64,000 nt of DNA from Paracamarosporium sp. OC-R06-R3 (lineage: Eukaryota > Ascomycota > Dothideomycetes > Pleosporales > Didymosphaeriaceae). Location: positions 186,001-250,000 of the forward strand of contig JACVRA010000364.1 of the NCBI GenBank assembly GCA_019828545.1, in the 5' to 3' direction. Numbering within the stretch: position 1 is the stretch's first letter; every line of letters starts with the position of its first letter. The notes beneath the pieces are model-generated. The model was given only the letters and a program-made list of their open reading frames with translations. It ran no database searches and was not told the DNA's origin. Made by a program: the position numbers and the translations under genes. This document shows positions 1 to 11,146 of this stretch, piece by piece.

Positions 1-807
1 TGCCTTATTCCTCAGCAAGATTTGGTGAATCGTAGGAACAGCCGTGTACCAGTTGGCCTGGTGCTCGACGAAATCTTTCCAGAAGTCGTGAGCAGAGAAC
101 TTTGGAGGAACAACAACCGATCCACCCGATGCTAATGGTGCAAGGAAACCGGCGAGCAGGCCGTGGACGTGGAACAATGGCATGACTAGCATGGTCCGGT
201 CCTTGGTTGTTAGCTGGTAGGTCGCCTGAATGTTCTTCATTGTGCGCAATAAGTTTCGGTGAGTCAGTGGCACCGCCTTGGGACGTCCTGTGGTGCCAGA
301 GGTGTGCAGCACAAGGGCAACGTCATCTGGCTGGGCACTCTCGACAGAGGCACGCTTTCCTGCCAGTTTGCCCTTCTCCTTAACATCCAGAACCACTTCG
401 TGGCCGTTGTAGTAGCACTCGGCGATAGCAGCATTGTACTTGCGCGCGGCTCGCACCGCCGCTGCATCCTGGGCGAATGCGCCTTTCGGCACAAGCGCAA
501 TGGCCGAGCTCAAGTCATCGATGTAGAACTCGAACTCGGATTGTTTGTACGCCGGGTTCAATGGCGCGGCAATGGCACGCTGCCACGAGGCGGCAATGAA
601 GGACACAATGAACTCGTACGTGTTTGGAAGAGCAATGGACACTGCTGCTTCCGCGGAGATGCCGACGCTTGCGAGCTTCTGCTGGAAGGCCTTCACGTCG
701 GAAGAAAGCTTCTGGTAGGAGACGGTCAAAGCGGGCTTGCCGGGAACGATGACGGCGGTGGACGTAGAGTCCTTTGAGAAGGCGTTCTCAAGAGTTGCAG
801 CAGCCAT
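1..807 (-). CDS. PCS60: Acyl-CoA ligase, AMP-binding family (Pcs60-like), 5' part; runs off the window
   Basis: This single open frame of 269 codons starts at ATG 807-805 and continues past base 1, so only the N-terminal half is present. It is an ANL-superfamily enzyme, which activates a carboxylate with ATP and transfers it to CoA. The P-loop signature LHTSGTTGRPKAV is near residue 170, followed by PLTHRNLL and the conserved block MPLFHVHGLLAG. The whole N-terminus resembles the fungal Pcs60/Fat2 group, peroxisomal-coenzyme A synthetase, which in yeast and plants acts as oxalyl-CoA synthetase. The C-terminal peroxisome-targeting signal cannot be checked because it lies outside the window. 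The gene is divergent from the SPF45-like gene, with 382 bp between the two starts. Family confidence is high; the exact substrate is inferred from similarity only. Confidence 0.88.
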   Translation of the reverse strand, partial: MAAATLENAFSKDSTSTAVIVPGKPALTVSYQKLSSDVKAFQQKLASVGISAEAAVSIALPNTYEFIVSFIAASWQRAIAAPLNPAYKQSEFEFYIDDLSSAIALVPKGAFAQDAAAVRAARKYNAAIAECYYNGHEVVLDVKEKGKLAGKRASVESAQPDDVALVLHTSGTTGRPKAVPLTHRNLLRTMKNIQATYQLTTKDRTMLVMPLFHVHGLLAGFLAPLASGGSVVVPPKFSAHDFWKDFVEHQANWYTAVPTIHQILLRNKA

Positions 808-1189
808 TGAGACAATTAGAGTACAACAACAACAAGGGAATGTCCTATGCGGCCGTTAGATGGCAACGGAATGGGCGCAATGGCACTCACTATGGTCTAT
901 AAGATGGTCTAATCGCAAAGAGGGATTGGGAGAGGAAGCACGCGAGCCAGCTCGTTCGCACTAGAGGTATCGACTGTATCTATTGCCGACAATCTCGCCA
1001 GCCGCGAAACCTGACGATAGTTCCCGATCCGGGGCGTTCGTCATTGCACGTGACCCAGGGTCTCGCTTGGCACGTTTCTTGGCATCCCCAGTTGTTAACA
1101 ACGCGGGCGCGATCCACCCAACTTACTTTCCCCGCGACTTCCCTTCCCCCCCACGACCACGACCAGCGCACGGGAAGGACACCGCTAAC
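808..1189. promoter_or_regulatory. Divergent intergenic promoter region, acyl-CoA ligase / SPF45-like
   Basis: This 382 bp stretch between two divergent starts holds no coding signal on either strand. The part upstream of the splicing-factor gene is pyrimidine-rich (CCCCACGACCACGACC), a composition often seen before fungal housekeeping genes. No clear TATA box was seen. Confidence 0.5.
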
Positions 1190-2881
1190 ATGGCATCACA
1201 GCTTCCGAATCCGTATGGCGCCGCAAAGGGCCTTCCGAATCCCTACGCGGCCGCGACCGTCGCCGAGTCTGCGCCTGTCAAGTTCTCTGAAGAGCAGGCA
1301 AAGGCCGAGCAGAAAAAAACACCTGGTATCTACTTGAAAAACGCGTTTTGTGAATGATCATCGAGGACTCATGCCATTTTACAGCCTTCCATAACCCGCA
1401 CCACATTAGACGCCCCCAGCCGAAGGGCGCGAGCGTCAAGAAACCTGCCGTAGCTAGACCCGTCATGTCTGCCTCCTCTTCGTCAGATCCTGCACCGGCC
1501 TCCACAATTGCGGCGAGCCAGCAGCCCAGCCTCGACTGGTGGCGCAGTACGGCAGATGACGACGCTGCAGCTCTCGAATACAAGAGAGAGATGGACAAGG
1601 CGCAGAGGGAGAAGAAGAAGCTGGAGAAGAAATTTGCGAAGCAATACGGTTGGTGGAAGGGAGAGGCGCCATACAAGGCAGATCGGCCGTCGAACCTTCG
1701 CGCGTACAGGGCGAGCGGAGGCTACCGCTTCAAGTTGGAGGGCTTTACAGAGTTCTTACAAGCACAGGCTAGCCCTATCCGATCGCCCAAAGCAAGCAGC
1801 GAAGAACCTCCCGATGTTTCCTCTGCATCATCTGCCACCCCTAATCGCCCATCGACTAGGCCGAAGCTTAGTTTTGCTCCACCAACCACCTACGATCAAG
1901 ACCGCACGTCAGATTCGTCCATCGTTTCAGGTGTACAAAGCGAGGAGGGCCCTTATGCTCGGCGCAAGCGTCTTTCGCAACCGTCTACAGCTGACGCGCA
2001 GCCGCCAGCAACCGTTCCCTACGTAGCTGTCCCACCACCGCCTCCTCCACCAGCCGAAGCTCCCGTGAGCACCCCACCGCCTCCACCGCCAGCTTCTGCA
2101 CCATACAATCCAACGATATCCGCGCCTCCTGTTCGCTACAATCCTACCATCTCTGCGCCGCCTGTTCACTACAACACACCCAAGAAGACAGATGAATTGC
2201 AGCAAGAAGGACGACCGGCAAAACGTGCGAAGCTCAGCATAGGAGAAGCCATGATGGCGAAGATGGGATACAAGAAAGGTGAAGGACTGGGCAAAAACAG
2301 TGATGGAATCACAACGCACTTGGAAGTCAAGGCGCGCAAAACAGATAAGAGAATGGTTGATGCGTCCGATGAATATGATGAAAATGGAAAAAGTATTAAG
2401 AGTCAACAGGTTTTTGATATCCTTGGTGGTCATACCACCAAGCGGAAAGAGCCGGACAGGTTCGGAGAAGAGTCGAAAGTCATTGTCGCCTGGGGATGTG
2501 TGGATGGCATTGACTGGAGTGCCGACGCCGATCGCGACGACGGCGGTGTACGGCAAGAGATGGGACAGACATTCGACGACAAGGTCAGTACATCATGTTT
2601 TTTTCTGATTGCTTGGGTAGAATCATACTGACAATGTATAGTTTGGCAGGATTGAGCGTGTCTATGTGAACTTGAGTAGCGAGTCTCAGCCGGTGTACAT
2701 CAAGTTCGCGTCTGAGCTGAGCGCTTTGAACGTGAGCATGTTCTTCCCTTGGGAGAAGAATCTATCTAACAAAACGCAGGCCGTCAACCGCTTCCACGAA
2801 GGTTACCAGTTCCGAGGGCGCAACATCCGAGCACACTACTACAACGAAGCCAAGTTTGAAGCATCGGTCTTCGATTATTGA
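1190..2881 (+). CDS. SPF45-like splicing factor (G-patch + RRM)
   Basis: Four exons, 1190-1325, 1385-2583, 2642-2731 and 2780-2881, encode 508 aa. The N-terminus has two PNPY motifs (LPNPYGAAKGLPNPYAAA). A charged helix (EKKKLEKKFAKQYGWW) and a polyproline stretch follow near 2030-2100. A G-patch (IGEAMMAKMGYKKGEGLGKN) lies around residue 331, and a C-terminal RRM of the UHM type covers about residues 400-505, ending ...RAHYYNEAKFE. This order matches SPF45/RBM17, a spliceosome-associated protein of the U2 step. Intron phases agree throughout; introns 2 and 3 have CTGAC/CTAAC branch points. I chose ATG 1190 for its AACATGG context; an in-frame upstream ATG at 983 would add an unconserved extension. 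Intron 3 is 48 nt, in frame and stop-free, and lies inside the RRM. Confidence 0.88.
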
Positions 2882-4300
2882 GGATGCCGTCTGCGTTCAC
2901 TATCATCCAGGCAGCGCTTTTGCAGCCGTGCATTTTCACATGCTCTGTTATAGCTGGATGGCCTCTGGATGTCTATGGTATAGGTAAAAACACAACACAG
3001 GCGGCTTTGCTCCGTAGTATACGATGAGAGAGCTCGGCAGTGGCGTTCGCATGTCTTCATGAGATTTCCATGCGTTCTTCACGGCCGTTGGTCATTGCTC
3101 GAAACGGGTTTATGCACATTTGTTTCTATCCTGGTGTTATTGCGAAAGGTTCATGGCTGCATATATGAGGTTCATGGTATTCAACTTCGAGCTTCCACCG
3201 TTGGGACTACAAAAGTTGATTATAATGGAAGGCGCTACCACAAACACTCGGAATATCGCAGCCTTGTTGAGTTAGTTCAATGACTCTCATAGCGGGCGAT
3301 AAGTCCATTCAGTTCCAATACTAATAGCGTTGAGTGAAGTGTTCAGCCGAGAATAGCACTAATGGAAAAAACATTGAGATGTTAGATCTGTCTGCATTCT
3401 CCAATTAATCAATGAGCTCTACGTTGTCATCCCCTCCCAGGTCCAACACTACTCAATTAAGCGACAACACAATAAAACAAAGTGAATGGTATTTTGAACT
3501 GACTGCTACGGATAGAATACAATATCACGGTGCCTCGCCAAACCTTCAAGGGGTAGCCTTAAGACGCCAGTTCTCGGCCAATGATTTTCTCATCCGAGTA
3601 AAGTCATGAAGAAGCGTCAATGAAAAGGGCAAGTAAATTGATCGAACAACCAATGACATGACAGTTTGGCAGTTTGACAAACCAACGCTTCGAGGATACT
3701 GTGGTTCGCAATCCGTCGCCTGTAAACCAACCCTTGTACATGTTGTCCGAATCAATATAAGCGGGGTATATTCCAACACTCAAGGAATGGGAATAATAGA
3801 AAAACAAACTCAACCATTGCAATATAGCTCAACTCGGGCTCAAAAGATTGTCTCACATACTGGACGTTTCCTTGTTCTGTTCAGGTCAACCACTATCTCC
3901 TACGACGAAGGCTGATTTGATGAAGGTGCTTCATCACGCCTGGCGAAGCCTCGCCTACATGGAAAGTTCGCCTACTGTAGCCAAGGATTTGGTGTGGAAA
4001 CGACGCTGCCCATTGTCGGATAAACTGAAGTTTCGGCTCCCTTTGCCGACACTATTTTCCCCACAACTCAACGCAATTGGTTGAAGCTCTGCGCTGCTGG
4101 TGCTAAAGACGCAGATCGCATTGGACATGCACAAGGGCGCTCCATTGTTTGTAATAGAATCATGACTCTTCTCGGGAATAACGAGCTTTTCCTTTTGCGT
4201 TTCGTACAACGCCAGTGTTTAAAACTAAACGCCTTTGCCTCCATGTTTAGCTTTGTACTTGCTTCCCGTGATACTAAACAGCTCCAGGTACGACAGAAAA
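2882..4300. other. Intergenic, no gene recognised
   Basis: About 1.4 kb between the splicing factor and the MFS transporter. Only short open frames occur on either strand, and none resembles a known domain or has convincing splice partners. It is relatively A+T-rich and should contain the 3' end of one gene and the promoter of the next. Confidence 0.5.
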
Positions 4301-5752
4301 ATGGCTTTTGCGAGCGGCGATGTTCGTGACCCGGAGAAAAACGCCAACCACACCGGTAACGTCATTTCCGAGGATGCAGAACGTGGATTAAGAGCATGGC
4401 CCAGCACACGCGACGATGAAATACAGGAAGCTGTAGAAGCACAAGAGCAGGACATTGAACCCCATGAAAAAGCAACGGAGAGACCGCCACATGACATCTC
4501 GAAAGTATTCTCAAGAAGATCTGCGGCATCAAGTTGGAGAGACCCCGGTCCTGCACCAGATGGTGGCACAACAGCCTGGATACAAGTTTTGTGTGTACAC
4601 ATTACAGTCTTTAACACGTTTGGTTTCTTTACTTCTTTCGGTGTTTTCCAAACGTATTATCAGACAACGTTAGGCATTGCGCCCTCCACCATCTCATGGA
4701 TTGGATCTTTGCAAGTTTTCCTCCTCTTCGGCATTGGCACCTTTACCGGAAGAGCGACTGATGCGGGTCTCTTCCGTCCGTGTTATATCGCAGGCGCCGT
4801 GTTCCAGATTTTGGGTGTCTTCACAATGGCTGAAAGTACGAAGCTATGGCATCTGTTCCTGTCGCAAGCCATATGCCTTGGAATCTCCAACGGCCTGCAG
4901 TTCTGCCCAGCAATGGCCGTTGTATCGACGTATTTCGTAAAAAGGAGAGCTTTTGCAATGGGCTTGACAGCGCTAGGATCTTGTACGGGAGGGGTCATTA
5001 TGCCCGTCATTGTCCAGCAGTGCCTCCCACGCCTCGGCTTCCCTTGGACAATCCGCATTATCGGCTTCATTATGCTCGCTCTCAACATTGTTGCCATTGC
5101 GCTGTTCCGTACGCGTCTTCCACCACGTCGGAGTGGCCCAATTGTAGACTGGGCCTCCTTTTGCGAACTACCTTACTCGCTCTTCTGCACCGCCATGTTC
5201 TTCAATTTCTGGGGCCTGTACTTCGCTTTCTTCTACGTCGGCGCATACGGGCGCAATATCCTGGGAGTTCCATACCAGCAATCTATCAATCTGTTGCTGG
5301 TCACCGTCTGCATGGGCTTCATCTTTCGTCTCCTCCCCACATACTACGCCGATAAGATTGGTTCCCTCAATGTGCTCATTCCATTCGCTTTTCTCTGCAG
5401 CCTCATGATGTATTCTTGGATCGGCATCCGCAGCGTAGGCGGTCTGTACGCTTTTGCTGCCATCTATGGGTCCGGATCCGCGGTTATCCAAGCACTATGG
5501 CCTGCCGTGATTGGCAAGTGCAGTAAAGTGCAGGATTTGAAGAAAGCAGGTGTGCGGATGGGCATGGCATTTACGATTGTGAGCTTTGCGAGCTTGACCG
5601 GGCCGCCGCTCGCTGGGGCGTTAATTCAGACGGCTGGTGGAAGCTATACATATGCGAATGTATGGGCAGGAACAAGTTTTCTTGTTGGATCATGCCTGTT
5701 GGTGGCGACGAGGTGGGCGCTTGTGGGCTGGGATTGGAAGGCTAATGTTTAA
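4301..5752 (+). CDS. MFS transporter, monocarboxylate-porter (MCT/MCH) type
   Basis: A single exon encodes 483 aa, the usual length for this family. A hydrophilic N-terminal tail of about 90 residues is followed by PDGGTTAWIQVL, the fungal form of the MCT signature PDGGWGW at the start of TM1. About twelve hydrophobic segments follow in two halves. Yeast relatives (MCH1-5) include a riboflavin importer, and others probably carry monocarboxylates or secondary metabolites, so the substrate cannot be read from sequence. ATG 4301 (AAAAATGGC) begins the normal acidic N-tail; an in-frame upstream ATG at 4235 is possible but less likely. The gene ends only 81 bp from the end of the convergent P450 gene, so their 3' ends may overlap. 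No introns were seen. Confidence 0.9.
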   Translation: MAFASGDVRDPEKNANHTGNVISEDAERGLRAWPSTRDDEIQEAVEAQEQDIEPHEKATERPPHDISKVFSRRSAASSWRDPGPAPDGGTTAWIQVLCVHITVFNTFGFFTSFGVFQTYYQTTLGIAPSTISWIGSLQVFLLFGIGTFTGRATDAGLFRPCYIAGAVFQILGVFTMAESTKLWHLFLSQAICLGISNGLQFCPAMAVVSTYFVKRRAFAMGLTALGSCTGGVIMPVIVQQCLPRLGFPWTIRIIGFIMLALNIVAIALFRTRLPPRRSGPIVDWASFCELPYSLFCTAMFFNFWGLYFAFFYVGAYGRNILGVPYQQSINLLLVTVCMGFIFRLLPTYYADKIGSLNVLIPFAFLCSLMMYSWIGIRSVGGLYAFAAIYGSGSAVIQALWPAVIGKCSKVQDLKKAGVRMGMAFTIVSFASLTGPPLAGALIQTAGGSYTYANVWAGTSFLVGSCLLVATRWALVGWDWKANV

Positions 5753-5833
5753 TCTTTACAGAAGAACCTTGTTCTGGAAGGTACAATACGTGTGTTGAAT
5801 AAGAAATCCAGACCATATTAGGAATAAATATAA

Positions 5834-7667
5834 CTACCCGTGAATGGCGCGTCTCTTGAATTGTACTGTTGGACCATCTCGTGCCGCAATGTACACATCT
5901 TGTAGCTGATATACGCCCTTTCCCTCGTGTCCTGGAGCTCTTTTCACCTCGAATCGATGCAATGTCCGAGCAATGGTCAACAACAGCTCGAGAACGGCCA
6001 AATTTTGCCCTGGACATGAACCTGGTCCCTGCGCAAAAGGGTGGAAATTGGAACGAAGTATCTTAACCTCTTCCTGACTTACTTCTGTCTTCTTATCGGG
6101 AATCCATCGTTCAGGTCTGAAGTCTTCAGAATCGCCATACACATCGTCGTTGTGACCAGCTACCCAGTTCGAGGCACCTACGATCGTCCCTTGCGGGTAG
6201 TAATCGCCACTGATTATCGCACCGCCTTTCAAGACCTCTCTTGGAAGATCACTAGGTAAGCTAGGACTCAGACGCATCGTTTCGTCGAGGCACGCTCTAA
6301 GATATACGCAGGACAGCAATTGCGATCCAGAAGTAATCTTCTCGGGTGAAGAAAATTTGGAAAGAACCTCTGAAACTGCTTTCTCGTACGCCATAGGATT
6401 GCACGTCAGATAGAACACCATAGCAGCGAGAGTAAGCGAAGCGGTATCGCTTCCAGCGATGATAAACGTATGTGCTTCACCGAAAAGCTCGCTGTCGGTA
6501 AATGCAGGGCTACCATCCTCTTTCTTTGCGTTTTTCAGAAACCAGAACATATCTTGTCGTTGCTCCCCCGCGTTCTTTTCCACTTCGTGTCTTTCAAGGC
6601 GCTTGAACGCGTAGTCTTTTACCCACCTGGAATACTCTTGGACTTCGGGGGGCGAGATGGCGTTAAGGAAGTCGTCAAGACCGCGCGGCTTCAGCCAGAT
6701 GATTAGGCTGAGCATAGGGGACCGTGTAAGCTAATGGATGTTTAGCTATACACACGTGCTGGTTAGTAAGTATCATACGTACTCGATACATAAACTTCAA
6801 GTTTTGAACCATCAAATGCGGCATTATTTTCCGCGGATTTTCACCAGGCTCTTTGATATTGAAAGACGCCCCGAAAGAGAGGTCTCCCATAATGTCGAAC
6901 AGAAGCGCATCTGCGAGCTTTGCAAAATTTGTAGGTTGGGACCATTCATTGTCTGTCGTCAGAAGTTGGTTCCAGCGATCGATGTGCTGTACTATGAAAG
7001 GCTCCGCTGCCCGCAAGGATTGCTCCGTGAAAGCTTGATTCAATAGTTTACGTAGCCGAGCGTGCTCTTTTTTATCTGTCGTTAGGAATGTGCTTCGCTC
7101 CTCTGCATACTTTCTCCAACCTTCGTAGAATGGCGCTCTTTGAACATTGGCTTTAACATTGTAGATATCCCGATATGCAGCCTATATAAGAGTATTAAAG
7201 TCAGTATATGTGTGTTAAAAGGGGATGTCCAACTCTTTGCTTTGATAGTGCATCGTCACGTGAGATATGGAATCGTCACATAACCTTGTGGAGACGAAAT
7301 CCAAGCTTACGTACAGGGTCACGAAATACGACGGCATTTGGGGTAATGCGCACTCTGGGACCTAGGTTTATTAGTCAACAGTGAGCTTCCTTTGGTATAC
7401 GAATACTGTTTACCATAAGTCTGGTGCAACTTCGCTAGCCATAGATGACGATTACCAGTCCTGGTGTGGTACCAGGACGGTATACCGGAAACGCAGGCCA
7501 TTAACGGCCCTGGAACATTAGACAGTGAATGAAAGAAGAAGTCGTATATAATCTGTGAAACTATCTTCTCATTGTTAGCCAAACTTCTCCTACAAAGGCT
7601 GATCATGCTGACGTACCGTAACGACCAATAACACGGCGGCAAGAGCCAACACCCGCTCGGAAGTCAT
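5834..7667 (-). CDS. Cytochrome P450 monooxygenase
   Basis: Five exons (7667-7617, 7552-7414, 7361-7315, 7181-6783, 6730-5834) encode 510 aa. An N-terminal membrane anchor (SERVLALAAVLLVV) is followed by the hinge NVPGP. The oxygen-binding helix I motif AGSDTAS is near residue 305, the K-helix ETMR near 362, the PERF-like block FRPERW, and the haem-thiolate loop FAQGPGSCPG has its Cys near 451. The microsomal type fits an ER-anchored enzyme fed by cytochrome P450 reductase. The canonical Arg of FxxGxRxCxG is Gly here, which is unusual. All introns have good consensus ends (GTACGT/GTAAAC donors) and consistent phases; the third is 133 nt. It lies tail to tail with an MFS transporter. The overall pattern resembles fungal secondary-metabolism P450s, but no specific CYP family or substrate is assigned. 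Confidence 0.9.
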
Positions 7668-7954
7668 ATTCGTGATGATCAATATGATCAAGATAAGAGC
7701 TTATAGTGCGTGGAATATCCGGTGACGGAAGTTGCTGGTTCAGCTACTTACTCAATAATTGTCTGTAAAGGTGGGGCGTCTCGGATCTCGTGTTTCGCTG
7801 CATAACGCGGTTACACGACGTTAGTGGACGGCCAAGATTATTGTTCGATATGCTATTCTACCCTGTAAAAGCATCCAACATCAGCATCCTACTTCAAAAC
7901 TGCATCTTCTTTATCATTACGTTCTATGTAAAGAAGATCGCTATCAGACCGTTC

Positions 7955-10280
7955 TTATATGAGAGTGATGGTGGAAGTGCATGCCTCATCTACGACGACC
8001 CTGTCTACACTCGCTCCCGCAAAAGGTGGAAATGTACGCAGCCCAAGGAATTTCATGTGTTCTAGATCGTCGACAACAAACCGCCCGGTACGTCTATAAA
8101 CATCAACTTTCCCAACAACATGTTCCAGAATCATGCCTTCAAGAATAACGATTGTAGTTTCATGTAAGCCATCTTCTTTCTTCCCTGTGTCATTCCTTGT
8201 CCGTCGTAATGTCGATCTGAGGGGAAGCAAGTATAATCTTGCTCCTGACACGAAGTTTATGTCGGTGGTATCTGGCAAGACGTACACTTTCGAAGGAAAA
8301 TTCAGGAGCTTTAGAGGGGTTGCGGAGGCGTCTGTGATGTGCATTCTACGCACACAACCCTCTTCAATTGTTGCTCCTGTCAGGCAGCCTCGTAGCTTGA
8401 TATGACCGTGCACTTTTTGCCATCCAGCAGGTGTTTGGGGGGCTTCTACCGCTGCATTAATGATCTTAATCAGATCATCGTCACGAGGTAGGTTCGCTTC
8501 CTGTGGAAGGACAGTTGAGTCGACGGCAGCCCACGACCAAGACGGCGCACGAAAGTGCATTTGTGGTCGAGCAACCGGATTGACGACGACCCAGTTTAAT
8601 CCCTCTATCAATCGTGATCTCCAGAGTCCTGCTAAGTACTCATCGCCAGTATGCCTCTCAAATATCTTGGCTATTCCTGCCATAGCAATCAGTCGATCTT
8701 CCTGGCAGGTGAACGCACACCTCGAATAAGTTTGCACTAGGTGCTTCCACTGGTCGTAAACCTCGCCGCTCATGATCTTGTTCTCATCCTCTTCTTTGAC
8801 AGGCCGGTGACTTAGACTCAAATCTCGGTCGAGTAAAGCATGAAATGTTTTGAAACCACGCGAATAGTTTATGTCTGTCGGATACGGCGACCAATTTGGG
8901 AATGTCTCGCATTTATTCATCTCAAAACACTCCCACGCAATTTGGTTCTGTGAAAAATGAAGCACCCTCGGTGACAGCACTCTCTCTTGGAATACCCAGC
9001 CACGATCTGTGAGTGGGCCATGCGTGAGTCGATTCATGTAATACTGATCCCAAATCTCGAAGTTTTTTGTACCTAAGTTGGGGAGCTCGACGCTAACGAA
9101 GCCTAGGCTGATCTCATCCATTGTACGGGAGCGAAAAAGTCCGCCGTCAGGGTTTTCCGATGCAGAAGCGGCAATGTTGCAGGAAGAATTCGCGTACACG
9201 TCGTGCATGAGGATCGACTCTCGCGCCCAGTCCTCCGGCGAGTCCTGAATGATGCATAGTGAGTCGATCCACAAGTATCTGATGGAGAAACTCCGAGCAA
9301 CAGTAACAGCATCTCTAAAGGTTTTTGGAAGATTAGCAATAGGAGCGCCTCCTCGAAATGTGTCGATGGTAGAGCTCAGGAGCAGCACAGTAGGATCTTT
9401 CGCCCATCTATAACTCAAAGTAAGGTAGTCGGGAAAGTGTACAATATCATCTGAATGGAGACAGAGTTTCCACATGTCGTCGCCGTCGATACCGACGTCG
9501 ATAAGCCGGGTAGGGGTGTAATGTTTGCCCGCTCCTAACTTCTTACACATTTCGTGAGATTCGCGACACACCTTGTACCATTCATAAGCCTGCTGATGCA
9601 CTGCAAATGAAGCTGTGCTAATCTCCTTCGTGTCTTCCGCCATTGTGATTTCTTTGTCTATGTTCGAGTAGAGGGGTAAGTATCTCCATTAATTAATGTT
9701 CAAGGTAAGGAAAAATCGACTGACCATCTGCATTCTTGAACAGGCAAAAGACATTCCCTTGATAATTGAGATCCCCCATAACTAACTGAGGATCGAACTC
9801 CATATAAACAATATGCCAATAGATGGCTCCGTACCTAAAGGTGCACAAAGGTCAGTGTCATGTTCACAAATCAAAGGAATGCGTGGAAGTAAGCGTATTA
9901 GCTAGCTATCAATACCTAGAAGTCTCAGACACAAGTGGAGAGTCTGAGAGTTTTAGACAATCGCCAGCACGAGCACCCACTTTGTGTCCTGGCATTTCCT
10001 ACCATTCTGGCGCCCACGGGCGTCGTGACAGAGAGCATTTAAGAGGCACCCAATTTTTCGCGTCACTCTCCCAGCCCGCAATCACTTCAGGACGTATGGA
10101 GTCCCAAAACTTACTACAAATGAAACATTTTTCAGTGACCGCTCTTTGGAAGTCCGTAAAGGTCACGTGATGGACACAACCCGTATAAATGGTCTTCTCT
10201 AGAACTTCTTCTAGGCCTGATTGCAAAGCTTCGAGACATGCAAAGCAGAGTTTGGCTGGCATCGACATGATATGCACCAT
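7955..10280 (-). CDS. HET-domain (heterokaryon incompatibility) protein
   Basis: Three exons (10280-10003, 9834-9725, 9657-7955) encode 696 aa. The N-terminal part has Cys pairs (LCFACLEAL, CFICSKFW) and a basic HHVTFTDFQRA block, as in the region preceding many HET domains. The HET domain itself covers about residues 207-290: LTLSYRW, then NLPKTFRDAVTVAR, YLWIDSLCIIQD and the HDVYANSSCNIAAS block. HET proteins trigger growth arrest or cell death in non-self recognition between fungal strains. The C-terminal 400 residues (GWVFQER, WSWAAVD) are typical of the family and carry no repeats. Exon 1 to 2 uses a 168 nt intron with a CTGAC branch point; a model from ATG 9643 alone would lose 134 residues. 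The trigger and partner are unknown. Confidence 0.87.
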
Positions 10281-11146
10281 TTTGGTGATGCTTCGTTCCG
10301 TTGAGTTTGGCGTTGCTTCACGAGCTGAGCGTATCTAAATTGCGCGTGTATCGTGTTGCTGTCATAGCAGATGAAGAATCTCAAACATGAACATATGGGA
10401 AGAAGAAGGCCAATTCTTTCATGAGCCTAGTATCGCGATTTGACAAGAAGCTTGCCAGCCTGGAGCTCCGCCACCTTCACTTCGTATTTCACTTCGTATT
10501 TCGCCCCAGGGTAAGCGAGACGCCTTGGGTCTTTTCTGTGAGCCTGCTCCACATGTTCATCGCTGCAGGAGAAAAAGCTATACTGGAGTTGTAGGAATAA
10601 CGAAGATGAATGAACTAAGGAAAGGACATCAACAAGCCCTGTTGGAAAAAATAGCCAAGAAATAAAACGCACCAATGAAGCGCTCTTGGAACGTCTTGGT
10701 AGTGGATTTTCATACCTGGCTGCGCATGACGGCGGTGTTCGCGGGGGCGCGTCATCCGAAGCACCCTACGATCGCACTCACCACGAACATCGATGTCGAG
10801 GATACAGAGCCAAGCAGAGACCGACTCTTCTTCTCCTTCATTAGAGATGTGGTTCCCTTGCGCCTTAGCACATCAATGATCTGCAAACTGTCGTGCCGTA
10901 GCCTGCCCATTCGGGCTTGAGCCACCCCGGGAAATTCGGGGCGAGGTTGAGGCGAGGTTGGGAACTCTACACGCCTACTCGTCGCTTTCCGACGCCGCCC
11001 ATCACCACAGTCCACATGGTGCGATTGAGTCATCATTTCGCCCCAAAGCGAGCTGCAGGAGCCGTGCCCCTCCCCCAGCGCTTAACAAGTGCTGATGTCT
11101 GCGACTTCTTGCTCTACTCTCGTCATCGCCTCTTCAATGCATCGCC
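10281..11146. other. Intergenic promoter region between divergent HET and DMT genes
   Basis: About 870 bp separate the start of the HET gene from the start of the DMT transporter. Open frames at 10427-10675, 10675-10920 and 10752-11036 overlap one another and match nothing recognisable. There is a direct repeat at 10484-10502 (TCGTATTTCACTTCGTATTTC). Confidence 0.45.

Noticed and set aside
983..1189. Upstream in-frame extension of the SPF45-like gene
   Set aside because: The extra residues (PAAKPDDSSRSG...) are unlike the family, and ATG 1190 has a better context.
3059..3283. Short + frame between the splicing factor and the transporter
   Set aside because: No domain, poor start context and A+T-rich composition; looks like 3' flank.
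4301..10280. Secondary-metabolite gene cluster around the P450
   Set aside because: No PKS, NRPS, terpene synthase, DMATS or pathway regulator is adjacent; only an MFS transporter and a HET gene.
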